64,000 nucleotides of DNA, taken from positions 372,001 through 436,000 of the forward strand of contig CAWHKS010000019.1 in NCBI GenBank assembly GCA_963829955.1, given 5' to 3'. Both the position numbers and the translations under genes were made by a program. Origin of the DNA: DASTFY01 sp963829955 (GTDB lineage Bacteria > Actinomycetota > Acidimicrobiia > Acidimicrobiales > Ilumatobacteraceae). A model generated the notes under the pieces. The model saw nothing but the letters and a program-made list of their open reading frames with translations, did no database searches and was not told the DNA's origin. Shown in pieces: positions 1 to 7,200 of this stretch; the first letter of the stretch is position 1, and each line of letters begins with the position of its first letter.

Positions 1-784
1 ACGGGCCGGCGAACACGCCGAGGCGATCGAACAGGGTCGCGACGCCGGCGGGCAGGAGCCGGTACGACCACTCGATCGTCGCCGAGAGGCTGCGGTGCCG
101 CTGATCGCCCCGGAACCGCGGCCGGGCGAGGACGTCGACACCTTCGCCCAACCGCTGGAGGATCTCAGCGGGCTGCATCGAGCGGGTCTGCGCGGCGGCC
201 AGCTCCAGCGCGAGGGGTAGGCCATCGAGCCGCCGGCAGAGGACGGCGACCGCCTCCAGCTGATCGTCGGGGATCGTCGCGCCGGCATCGCGGGCCCGCT
301 CGAGGAAGAGGCGCGCGGAGTCGTTGTCCAGGTCCGCAGTGTTCGCTCCGGGCACGCCGAGGGGGCTGAGCACGACAAGCGACTCGGCCGGCAGGTCGAG
401 GGGGGAGCGGCTGGTGGCCAGAACCGTGGGCGAACGGCAGGCGGCCAGCAACGCCTCGATGGCGTCGGCCGCCGCCGACGTGACGTGCTCGCAGTTGTCG
501 ATCACGACCAGGGCCGGCTGCTCCGATGGCGAACAGAGCAGGGCCTCGAACGAACTGAATCCGAGCTGCCCGGCCAACGCTCCTCCGACGGCGTCGGGCT
601 CGTCGATGCGGGTCAGGTCCACGACGTGGGCGCCGAGCTCGTAGCGAGGGGCGACCTGTTCGGACACCGCGAACGCAAGGGCCGTCTTGCCGATGCCGGC
701 AGGACCGATGATCGTCACCAGCCGGCGGTCGGCCAACCGGTCGATGACCTCGCTCACCTCCTGCGCCCGGCCGATCAGCTCCAC
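1..784 (-). CDS. P-loop ATPase regulator (AfsR/LuxR-type, COG3903-like), 3' part cut by window edge
   Basis: Partial gene that runs off the left edge; about 261 codons are visible. The reverse-strand translation begins MELIGRAQEVSEVIDRLADR, followed by a Walker A (GPAGIGKT, about residues 28-35). A hydrophobic Walker B-like strand ending in D-N-C-E-H (ALVVIDNCEH), an LATSR sensor motif and a GLPLALELAA helix come next. This order is typical of the NB-ARC-like ATPase found in actinobacterial LuxR/SARP-type regulators and cyclase-linked predicted ATPases. The GTG at 784 was chosen because AGGGGG lies 5 nt upstream; the frame stays open further upstream, so a longer N-terminal domain that crosses into the next gene cannot be excluded. 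The output domain (TPR, LuxR HTH) lies outside the window, so the regulatory target is unknown. Family call is firm; exact subfamily is inference. Confidence 0.8.
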   Translation of the reverse strand, partial: MELIGRAQEVSEVIDRLADRRLVTIIGPAGIGKTALAFAVSEQVAPRYELGAHVVDLTRIDEPDAVGGALAGQLGFSSFEALLCSPSEQPALVVIDNCEHVTSAAADAIEALLAACRSPTVLATSRSPLDLPAESLVVLSPLGVPGANTADLDNDSARLFLERARDAGATIPDDQLEAVAVLCRRLDGLPLALELAAAQTRSMQPAEILQRLGEGVDVLARPRFRGDQRHRSLSATIEWSYRLLPAGVATLFDRLGVFAGP

Positions 785-864
785 CGGGGCCCCCTCGTCA
801 CGATGTGAGACGTTATCTACCGCCTCTCCGGTGTCACCGAAGCCTTGACCGAACGGAGCGACCC

Positions 865-1821
865 ATGCCCAAGTACCGGCACCACCTACCCCAGCTCGAC
901 GCTGCCACGTTCCTCAGCGACGGCGGCATCGAGACGACCCTCATCTTCCACGACGGGTTCGACCTGCCCGACTTCGCCGCCTTCGCGCTGCTGGCCGACC
1001 CGGCCGGGCGAGCCGCGCTGCACCGCTACTTCGACTCATACGTCGCCGTCGCCACCCACGACGGGGTCGGCATCGTTCTGGAGACGCCTACCTGGCGGGC
1101 CAGCCCCGATTGGGGCGCCCGCGCCGGCTACGGCGTGGAGGCGCTGGAGGCGGTAAACCGCGATGCCGTCGACCTGCTGGTCGAGGTCCGCGCCCGGCAC
1201 GAGACGCCCTCGACGCCAGTCGTGATCAGCGGCTGCATCGGGCCGCGCGGCGACGGCTACCAGATCGGCGCCACCATGACCGCTGACGAAGCCCGCAACT
1301 ACCACGCCCTCCAGGCGCGAGCGTTCGCGGCCTCGGAGGCCGACCTCGTCACGGCGATCACCATGACCTACGTGGACGAGGCGATCGGCGTCACCGAAGC
1401 GGCGAGGTCGGCCGGGATGCCGGTCGTCATCTCGTTCACGGTCGAGACCGACGGCCGCCTGCCCTCGGGCCAGGCCCTGGGCGAGGCGATCGAGGCTGTG
1501 GACGCGGCCACGGGCGCCTACCCCGCCTATTACATGGTGAACTGCGCCCACCCGACGCACTTCGCGTCCGTCTTCGACGGCTCGCCCGCATGGGCGGCAC
1601 GCATCGGTGGCGTGCACGCCAACACGTCGAAGCTGAGCCACGCCGAACTGGACGAGGCTGAAGAGCTGGACGCGGGCGACCCGGCCGACTTGGCCGAGCG
1701 CTACGCCGAGTTGCGCGCCGCACTGCCACGCCTGCGGGTGCTCGGCGGCTGCTGCGGAACCGACCACAGCCACATCGACGCCATCAGCCAGAGGTGCCGT
1801 CTCCCCGTTTCGGCGGCCTGA
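865..1821 (+). CDS. Homocysteine S-methyltransferase family protein
   Basis: A 318-aa cytosolic enzyme of the zinc-dependent homocysteine methyltransferase (MmuM/BHMT) family, which methylates homocysteine to methionine from S-methylmethionine, a betaine or a related donor. The N-terminal signature GGIETTL is at residues 20-26. The three zinc-ligand cysteines are in place: Cys227 in VNCAHPTHF and Cys296-Cys297 in GGCCGTDHSH near the C-terminus. ATG 865 was chosen over the upstream extension because GGAGCG sits 5 nt before it. The gene diverges from the ATPase regulator and is followed by a strong hairpin at 1832-1869, so it is probably monocistronic. The methyl donor cannot be read from the sequence. 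Confidence 0.9.
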   Translation: MPKYRHHLPQLDAATFLSDGGIETTLIFHDGFDLPDFAAFALLADPAGRAALHRYFDSYVAVATHDGVGIVLETPTWRASPDWGARAGYGVEALEAVNRDAVDLLVEVRARHETPSTPVVISGCIGPRGDGYQIGATMTADEARNYHALQARAFAASEADLVTAITMTYVDEAIGVTEAARSAGMPVVISFTVETDGRLPSGQALGEAIEAVDAATGAYPAYYMVNCAHPTHFASVFDGSPAWAARIGGVHANTSKLSHAELDEAEELDAGDPADLAERYAELRAALPRLRVLGGCCGTDHSHIDAISQRCRLPVSAA

Positions 1822-1831
1822 GGGACGGCGT

Positions 1832-1869
1832 GAACCGGAGGCTCGGCCCGAGCGCTTAGCCTCCGGTTC
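1832..1869. terminator. Hairpin terminator after the methyltransferase gene
   Basis: Perfect 12-bp inverted repeat, GAACCGGAGGCT at 1832-1843 and its complement at 1858-1869, with a 14-nt loop. It begins 11 nt after the methyltransferase stop codon. There is no U-tract, which is usual for actinobacterial terminators. Its right arm ends 22 nt before the next start codon, so the next gene's promoter must overlap it or lie upstream. Confidence 0.65.
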
Positions 1870-1891
1870 GCTCTCACGACTTGGAGGACAC

Positions 1892-3073
1892 ATGAGCCGC
1901 ATGCGCTTCGGGATCTTCATGGCGCCGTTCCATCCCGCCGGCGAGAACCCGACCCTGCTGATCGACCAGGATCTCGACCTCGTCACCCATCTCGACCGCC
2001 TGGGCTACGACGAGGCGTGGATCGGGGAGCACCACTCGGCGGGGAGCGAGACCATCGCTTCGCCGGAGATCTTCATCGCCGCGGCGGGCGAGCGCACGAG
2101 CTACATCAAGCTCGGGACCGGCGTGGTCAGCGCCAGCTACCACAACCCGCTGTGGGTGGCGGAGCGGGCGGTGCAGCTCGACCACATGCTGAAGGGTCGC
2201 TTCATGCTCGGCCTCGGCCCCGGCGCGCTGCCCAGCGACGCGGCGATGATCGGGCTCGACATGCCAACAACGCGTGAACTGCTCGAAGACGCCGTTGACG
2301 TGATCACGAGATTGATGACGAGCGACGAGCCGGTGAGCTTCTCGAACGAGCGGTGGGACATCGTCGACGCCCGGCTCCACCTGCGGCCGTACACCCATCC
2401 CCACCCGGAGATCGCCATTGCCGCCGTCGCGTCCCCCGCTGGTCCCCGCCTGGCCGGACGCTACGGGCACGGCCTGCTGTCCGTCGGGGCGACCACGGCG
2501 GCCGGCTTCGACGTCCTGGGTCTTCACTGGGACGTGATGGAGGAGCGCGCCGCCCACTACGGCGTCACGGTCGACCGCGACCGGTGGCGCCTGGTCGGGC
2601 TCATGCACATCGCCGAGACCCGCGAGCAGGCTTACGCGGACGTGGCGCATGGCATCGAGTCGTGGTTCGACTACTTCCAGCACACCGCGGCGTTCCCGCA
2701 GATGGCCGTGGGCGACGGGACGAACGTCAAGGAGTTCATCGACTTCGTCAACGAGAGCGGCATCGGCTCGGTCGGCACCCCCGACGACGCCATCGAGCAG
2801 ATCGACCGCCTTTGGAAGCAGTCGAACGGGGGGTTCGGGGCCTACCTGCAGCTCGCCCACGACTGGGCCAACCCGGCGGCGAAGTGGCGCAGCTTCGAGC
2901 TCTTCGCCCGCCACGTCGCCCCGCGGTTCCAGGGCCAATACGACTCCACGGTCAATGCCAAGGCCCACGCCCGGGCCGCCCGGCCCGAGCTGGTCGAGAG
3001 CAACATCAAGGCCGTCGAGTCGGCGACCGCCAAGTACCAGGCGGAGCTGACGGAGAAGCAGAGCTCGGGCTAG
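1892..3073 (+). CDS. LLM-class flavin-dependent monooxygenase (limonene monooxygenase-like)
   Basis: A 393-aa bacterial-luciferase-fold flavoenzyme. The opening MRFGIFMAPFHPAGENPT is characteristic of the limonene 1,2-monooxygenase-like subgroup. WIGEHHSAG (His-His at about residues 46-47), a LGTGVVSASYHNPLWVAE segment and a GLGPGALPSDA loop match the TIM-barrel flavin site. GGAGG at 1883-1887 fixes ATG 1892. These enzymes use FMNH2 from a separate reductase to insert oxygen from O2. The substrate is unknown: no terpene genes are nearby. The stop codon shares the palindrome CTAG with the stop of the convergent DUF167 gene. Confidence 0.88.
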   Translation: MSRMRFGIFMAPFHPAGENPTLLIDQDLDLVTHLDRLGYDEAWIGEHHSAGSETIASPEIFIAAAGERTSYIKLGTGVVSASYHNPLWVAERAVQLDHMLKGRFMLGLGPGALPSDAAMIGLDMPTTRELLEDAVDVITRLMTSDEPVSFSNERWDIVDARLHLRPYTHPHPEIAIAAVASPAGPRLAGRYGHGLLSVGATTAAGFDVLGLHWDVMEERAAHYGVTVDRDRWRLVGLMHIAETREQAYADVAHGIESWFDYFQHTAAFPQMAVGDGTNVKEFIDFVNESGIGSVGTPDDAIEQIDRLWKQSNGGFGAYLQLAHDWANPAAKWRSFELFARHVAPRFQGQYDSTVNAKAHARAARPELVESNIKAVESATAKYQAELTEKQSSG

Positions 3074-3399
3074 CGGCGGGTCGGCAGCTGAGGCGACTCG
3101 AGCAGCCGGTCCACGATCTTCTCGGCCGCCCGCTGATCGAGTCCGCCCAGCTTCAGCCGCTTGTCGCGACTGGTGGCGCCGGACAGGACGACCACGTCGG
3201 CGCGCTTCAGATTGAACTCCTTCGCCACCAGGTCGACAACGGCGTCGTTGGCACGGTTCCCAGTCGGCGGGGCCGCCACGCGCAGCTTGAGCGCGTCGCC
3301 GTGACGGCCGACCACCTCGGTGCGCCCCGCGCCGGGCTGGACGTGGACGGCGAGGGTCACGCCGCCATCGTTCGGGGTGAGCTCAGGATGATCGGACAT
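3070..3399 (-). CDS. DUF167 (UPF0235/YggU) family protein
   Basis: 109 aa. The VHVQPGAGRTEVVG start, LKLRVAAPPTGNRAND core and VVVLSGATSRDKRLKL strand match the small alpha/beta UPF0235 family across its full length. The biochemical function of the family is not established. The gene converges on the LLM oxidoreductase, and both use the palindrome CTAG (3070-3073) as a stop codon, one on each strand. Upstream of its start (3400-3503) is a short intergenic region with the next gene divergent. Confidence 0.9.
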   Translation of the reverse strand: MSDHPELTPNDGGVTLAVHVQPGAGRTEVVGRHGDALKLRVAAPPTGNRANDAVVDLVAKEFNLKRADVVVLSGATSRDKRLKLGGLDQRAAEKIVDRLLESPQLPTRR

Positions 3400-3503
3400 G
3401 CGCTGTACTGACTAGCAGCAATCGCGGGTCAGCGGCCACGCACGGAGTCGCAGCCATGTCGGCCGACCGATGAGTCAGCGCCCGCGCGCTCGTCCCACAC
3501 AGC

Positions 3504-4088
3504 ATGACCGTCGATCTCGGCCCCGCGGCTCGGCAGATGGCGGACCTCGTCCGTTCCACTCCCGACGAGCTCCTCGCTGCGCCCACCCCGTGCACCACCT
3601 ACAGCGTGGGTGACCTGCTCGACCACATCGGGGGGTTGGCCAAGGCCTTCACCTTCGCGGCGACGAAGGAGTCGCTGCGCATGCCCGACCAGACCGCATC
3701 CGGTGACGGCTCAGGGTTGGAGGCGAACTGGCGAGCCACGATCTCGGCCGACGTCATCGCGCTGGCGGCCGCCTGGGAGGACCCGGCGGCCTGGACCGGG
3801 ATGACGAAGGCCGGGCCGATCGAGATGCCGGGCGAGATCGCGGGGTTGGTGGCCCTGGACGAGGTGGTCGTGCACGGCTGGGACCTCGCGGTCGCGACCG
3901 GTCAGGAGTTCGCCGCCGACGAGGCGACCCTCGATGGGGCTCGGAGATTCCTCGAGATGTTCTCCGGACCGGGCACAGAGGACGATCGTGGCGACGCGTT
4001 CGGGCCGGAACGCCCGGTCCCCGATTCCGCTCCCCTCCTCGACCGGGTCTTGGGCATGGCCGGCCGCGACAGCGGCTGGCGACCGTGA
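3504..4088 (+). CDS. TIGR03086 family (DinB-like, putative metal-binding) protein
   Basis: 194 aa. It opens with a short helix (LGPAARQMADLV), then TPCTTYSVGDLLDHIGGL with a histidine, and has LDEVVVHGWDLAVATG in the middle with another conserved histidine. This is the layout of TIGR03086 proteins, relatives of the mycothiol-dependent maleylpyruvate isomerase N-terminal/DinB fold, which places histidines around a metal. Members are thought to be mycothiol-dependent enzymes, so the gene fits an actinobacterial host; the reaction is unknown. No Shine-Dalgarno is visible before ATG 3504. Confidence 0.85.
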   Translation: MTVDLGPAARQMADLVRSTPDELLAAPTPCTTYSVGDLLDHIGGLAKAFTFAATKESLRMPDQTASGDGSGLEANWRATISADVIALAAAWEDPAAWTGMTKAGPIEMPGEIAGLVALDEVVVHGWDLAVATGQEFAADEATLDGARRFLEMFSGPGTEDDRGDAFGPERPVPDSAPLLDRVLGMAGRDSGWRP

Positions 4089-4098
4089 CGATGGGCGG

Positions 4099-4611
4099 TC
4101 AGTCGATCCAGTAGCGCCGCTTCGGTGGCCCGTCGACGCCCTCGACCAGGGAGTCGAACACCCCGCCACAGCGCTCGATGACGGTGGCCGATCCGACGTT
4201 GTCGTCGTCGCACGTCACGAGCACCCGGTCGACACCGAGGGATCTGGCGATGACCAGGCTCATCCGCAGGATCTCGGAGGCGTACCCACGGCGCCGATGG
4301 TCGGCGAGAACGCCGTAGCCGATGTGACCACCCTCGCGAGCCAGGAAGTCGTTCAGTGCGTGCCGGATGGAGCTGCGACCAACGATCTGGCCACCTGCGT
4401 CGGCGACGAGGAACGTGGACGGAACGTGTCCGGACGGTAGGTCCATCCCACGGCGCTGGCGATCGAGCTGGTCGAGGTAGCTCGCCCACTCCATGCCCGG
4501 CTCGTAGTAGAGGCCGAACAGGAAGTCGTCGGCCGCCATCGACTGGTGAGCCGCCACGAACGACGCCTCATCCTCGCGGCGCAGTGGTCGAAGGCGTAGC
4601 GCAGCAGCCAT
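4099..4611 (-). CDS. GNAT family N-acetyltransferase
   Basis: 170 aa from ATG 4611. The GNAT fold is visible: RLRPLRREDEASF at the N-terminus, STFLVADAGGQIVG (beta 3), GHIGYGVLADHRRRGYASEILR carrying the acetyl-CoA loop (R/Q-x-x-G-x-A type), and a final ATVIERCGGV segment. It is closest to RimJ/YjcK-type acetyltransferases. The frame is open to GTG 4644, but a TACCCT hexamer 6 nt before ATG 4611 suggests a leaderless start there. The acetyl acceptor is unknown. The gene converges on the TIGR03086 gene with only 10 nt between stop codons. Confidence 0.85.
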   Translation of the reverse strand: MAAALRLRPLRREDEASFVAAHQSMAADDFLFGLYYEPGMEWASYLDQLDRQRRGMDLPSGHVPSTFLVADAGGQIVGRSSIRHALNDFLAREGGHIGYGVLADHRRRGYASEILRMSLVIARSLGVDRVLVTCDDDNVGSATVIERCGGVFDSLVEGVDGPPKRRYWID

Positions 4612-4675
4612 CACGTCAGGGTACGTACGGTCGCCGCGTCGCACCTAGGGAGTTGGCAGCCCGCGGGCGGTGAGG

Positions 4676-4913
4676 TCAGCGGGCGTCGAGCGCGAGGAGC
4701 GGGCGCACGAGCGACAGCGTGCAGGCCAGCGCCCGCAGGTGGTTCGCCGGCACCCATTCGCGCCGATAGCGGTTCCACTCGGCGTCAGCTTCGGCTGTGC
4801 CGCGGTTGACGGCGGGCCGGCATGACCGCGGTGGAGACGGCGAAGTACAGGCCGGCCATCAGCCCGGTCGTGAGCGCGCCGACGACCGTGAGGATGCGGA
4901 GCCAGGCGTCCAT
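4676..4913 (-). pseudogene. DUF1772 membrane protein, internally deleted and frameshifted
   Basis: The reverse strand from ATG 4913 reads MDAWLRILTVVGALTTGLMA, then GLYFAVSTAVMP, the start of a DUF1772 membrane protein, and soon reaches a stop. In the +1 frame the sequence resumes with EWNRYRREWVPANHLRALA, the C-terminal signature of the same family, and ends at 4676. About 60 central residues expected in the family are missing, so this is a real internal deletion with a frameshift, not one sequencing indel. A functional product is not expected. Confidence 0.65.
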
Positions 4914-5000
4914 CGTCACCAGGCGACTTCGCCCAAGGCGCTGAACGGGTCGGCCGCCATCTCGGCCTCCGACACACCGATTCGTACACGGCGGCGGCTG

Positions 5001-5031
5001 GAGACCAAGGTCCCGTCGGGACCTTGGTCTC
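5001..5031. promoter_or_regulatory. 31-bp perfect palindrome, possible tandem stress-regulator operator
   Basis: GAGACCAAGGTCCC (5001-5014) and its exact complement (5018-5031) flank a 3-nt centre GTC. Each arm is itself a near-palindrome of the type GGGACC-TT-GGTC, resembling the DosR/DevR core GGGACT-WW-AGTCCC at 11 of 14 positions. The element lies 48 bp before the ferritin-like gene and upstream of the opposite-strand remnant, so both flanking reading frames point away from it; a terminator is therefore unlikely. A 14-nt piece of it recurs before the PEP-synthase-like gene (9383-9396). Confidence 0.5.
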
Positions 5032-5079
5032 TAGCGGGCTCCTGTGGTGCGGAGCGACGCTCGTGGCGAGGTGAGAGCT

Positions 5080-5571
5080 GTGGATGTGAACGAGATACCT
5101 GCTGGTCTGTCGGTGTGGGAGCGCGATGTCTACCAACTCCTCGTGGAGCACGTCACCACGGAGGCGGAGGTGCTGAGCGGGTACGACGAGCTCATCGAGC
5201 GCTCGAGCGACCACGTGCGGTTCCTGCTGGAGCTGATCGCGGAGGACGAGGCCCGGCACCACGCGGTCTATGAGCGCTGGGTCAAGTCCTTCGAGGGACT
5301 TGCCTCGCTCAGCCAGCCAGAGGATGGCGTGCCGAACCTGGCGCGGGAGCCCGAGCCAGAGCAGCTCATCCCCGAGCTCGAGAAGTTGCTGGCCTTCGAG
5401 GGGCAGGACGCCAAGGAGCTCAAGGACCTGCAGAAGCGCTTCAAGGACTACCGGCGGACGACGATATGGCCGCTGCTGACCGAGCTCATGGCGCTCGACA
5501 CCCAGAAGCACATCCGCATCCTCGAGTTCCTGCTCCACCACGCAAAGCAGACGGCCCGCGCCGGTACGTGA
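5080..5571 (+). CDS. Ferritin-like four-helix protein
   Basis: 163 aa from GTG 5080, chosen because GAGGTGAG lies 4 nt upstream; the frame is open to 5044. The helices carry carboxylate/histidine patterns of diiron ferritin-like proteins: TTEAEVLSGYDELIE, LIAEDEARHHAVYERW (E-D-E-A-R-H-H) and a late DTQKHIRILEFL. Length and all-helical make-up fit a bacterioferritin/rubrerythrin-like bundle, but the metal site is not complete enough to assign iron storage or peroxidase activity. The 31-bp palindrome upstream suggests stress-dependent expression (inference). Confidence 0.65.
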   Translation: MDVNEIPAGLSVWERDVYQLLVEHVTTEAEVLSGYDELIERSSDHVRFLLELIAEDEARHHAVYERWVKSFEGLASLSQPEDGVPNLAREPEPEQLIPELEKLLAFEGQDAKELKDLQKRFKDYRRTTIWPLLTELMALDTQKHIRILEFLLHHAKQTARAGT

Positions 5572-5616
5572 GGTGCCAGGCTCGCTAGGGTCGGGCCGAT
5601 CAGCGCAACGTCGACC

Positions 5617-6315
5617 ATGGTCACCATCGCCGGTGAAGCGCCGGCCCGGCGCTGGTGGGCCCATCCCTGGGCGGGGAGGGCCCGGTGGGTCCTGGCCGGG
5701 TTCGTGATCTTCATGGTGGCCGGCAATGCCGCGATCGCCGTGCCGTCGCTGGTGTTGCAGTGGCGGGCCCCAGCACCGAAGCCCGCTGCCGCGGCCGAGG
5801 TCCGTGACGTCGCGAACCTCGCCCTCGTCGACGACAAAGTGTGGCGCGGGGCCGCGCCGTCCTCGCTGGCCGGTTACGAGTCGCTGGCGGCCGCCGGTGT
5901 CACGACGGTGGTCGACCTCAGGGCCGAATCTGGGCTGGAGGCGGCTACGGCCGACGCCGCGGCCTTGGGACTGGCCGTCGTGTCTCTGCCGATCAGGGAC
6001 GGGCAGACGCCGACCCCGGAGCAGATCGAGACCTTCGTCCGCACGGTCGACAAGGCGGACGGAACGGTGTTCCTCCACTGTGGAGCCGGAGTCGGGCGCA
6101 CCGGGAGCATGGCGGCCGCGTACCTGGTAGCGACCGGTCAGACCAACGGCATCAAGGCCATGTGGCGGAACCTCACCGTCGGACCTCCGTCGCTCGAGCA
6201 GCTCGCGTTCGCGGCCGGGCTGACCAGCGACAGCGCGCAACGTCCCGGCCCGATCCTCACATCGGTGAGCCGGGTGCTGGACGCTCCCCGTCGCCTCTGG
6301 TCGGTCCTCGGCTGA
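5617..6315 (+). CDS. Membrane-anchored dual-specificity/tyrosine protein phosphatase
   Basis: 232 aa. One transmembrane helix at about residues 24-46 (WVLAGFVIFMVAGNAAIAVP) is followed by a DSP/PTP domain. That domain contains WRGAAPSSLAGYESLAAAG, VVDLRAE, and the P-loop HCGAGVGRTG (Cys-x5-Arg, about residues 154-163) that holds the catalytic cysteine and arginine. The domain probably faces the cytoplasm or is tethered just outside it; topology is not decided. It could dephosphorylate proteins or phosphoinositides. No clear Shine-Dalgarno precedes ATG 5617. The gene stands alone, convergent with the operon at 6326-9276. Confidence 0.8.
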   Translation: MVTIAGEAPARRWWAHPWAGRARWVLAGFVIFMVAGNAAIAVPSLVLQWRAPAPKPAAAAEVRDVANLALVDDKVWRGAAPSSLAGYESLAAAGVTTVVDLRAESGLEAATADAAALGLAVVSLPIRDGQTPTPEQIETFVRTVDKADGTVFLHCGAGVGRTGSMAAAYLVATGQTNGIKAMWRNLTVGPPSLEQLAFAAGLTSDSAQRPGPILTSVSRVLDAPRRLWSVLG

Positions 6316-6325
6316 CGCCCGACCC

Positions 6326-6709
6326 TCATGCGGCCGGCTCGTCGACCACGCTGAGAACATCGCCCCGGACGCGATCGATGGTGGCGTCTTGGAGGCAGCC
6401 CGTGATCCGCTCGAGCTCGTGGGGCCCGAGGGCGGGCGTGAGTGTGCCGGTGCCCGTGCCGCCGGCCCGGATCTCGAGCGCCACGAGCTGGTTCGGAACG
6501 GTCAGGCCGCAGACCTGCCAGAGCGCCCGGGCGGCCTCCCCGACGGGCTGCTCGGCCCGGCGGGTGTCGACGTCGAACGTCAAGACGGTGCGCGACCCGG
6601 GGGGCGTCCAGTCGGGGCGGTTCTGTGTCCGGTCGCCGAGGACATCGATCGCGACGGCCGTCAGCGCCACCAATAGCACGACCATCAGCGCCCGGCGCAT
6701 GTCGCTCAC
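6326..6709 (-). CDS. Small membrane-anchored protein of unknown function
   Basis: 127 aa from GTG 6709, or 124 aa from the in-frame ATG at 6700. The N-terminus RRALMVVLLVALTAVAIDVL is a single signal-anchor helix; the rest is a soluble, probably extracytoplasmic domain with two cysteines (VCGLTV, TGCLQ). No family recognised. GTG 6709 overlaps the TGA of the preceding gene (GTGA) and GGAGG lies just upstream, so translation is coupled to the two genes before it. It is the third gene of the PEP-synthase-like operon. Confidence 0.7.
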   Translation of the reverse strand: MSDMRRALMVVLLVALTAVAIDVLGDRTQNRPDWTPPGSRTVLTFDVDTRRAEQPVGEAARALWQVCGLTVPNQLVALEIRAGGTGTGTLTPALGPHELERITGCLQDATIDRVRGDVLSVVDEPAA

Positions 6710-7200
6710 CCGCCTCCCGGGCGCCGCAGCAGATCGATCGGGTCGTCGCCGGCGAGGAACCCCCCTGCGGGCGGGGCCAGCGCGGCGAGGTCTTGGCTGA
6801 GCGCCGTCGTGTCGCCCGGCCGGCTCGAGATGCGAGCCAGACGTTCGACGACCCAGGCCAGGGCGCTCACGATGACGCCCACCCCGAGCAGGACCGGAAC
6901 GAATACGCCCACCTGCTCCGGACGGCGCAACCACTCGAACGACTGCGACCGGCTCGGGTACGCCTCGAGGTGGGCCTGGATCCGATCAGCCCGATCCGAC
7001 GCCTGGGAGGTACGCCGCTTCAGGTCGTCGAGCCGGGAGAGCACGAGGATCGTCGCCAACCCCACCTCGGCGGCGACGACGACGACGCCGGCGATGAGGG
7101 CGCGGTTCCACTCCCACCTGCTGAGATAGGCGAAGAAGTACCAGACCGACGAGATCATCGTGACGAGGAGCAACACGGTGCTGATGCGGCGGGCGTTCAT
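6706..7200 (-). CDS. Polytopic membrane protein of unknown function, PEP-synthase-like operon
   Basis: 164 aa. Three hydrophobic helices are visible: STVLLLVTMISSVWYFFAYL, ALIAGVVVVAAEVGLATILVL, and VGVFVPVLLGVGVIVSALAWVV. A charged, arginine-rich segment (RLDDLKRRTSQASDRADRIQ, likely coiled) separates the second and third. The ATG overlaps the stop of the PEP-synthase-like gene (ATGA, 7197-7200), and its own stop overlaps the next start, giving a tightly coupled three-gene operon. No known family; a membrane partner of the PEP-synthase-like enzyme is inference from coupling. Confidence 0.75.
   Translation of the reverse strand: MNARRISTVLLLVTMISSVWYFFAYLSRWEWNRALIAGVVVVAAEVGLATILVLSRLDDLKRRTSQASDRADRIQAHLEAYPSRSQSFEWLRRPEQVGVFVPVLLGVGVIVSALAWVVERLARISSRPGDTTALSQDLAALAPPAGGFLAGDDPIDLLRRPGGG

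Noticed and set aside
5001..5031. Intrinsic terminator
   Set aside because: Both flanking reading frames point away from it and no U-tract follows, so an operator or structural role is more plausible.
4645..6360. 571-codon reverse open frame
   Set aside because: It runs antisense over the ferritin-like and phosphatase genes and its translation is Arg/Pro-rich with no motifs; a GC shadow.
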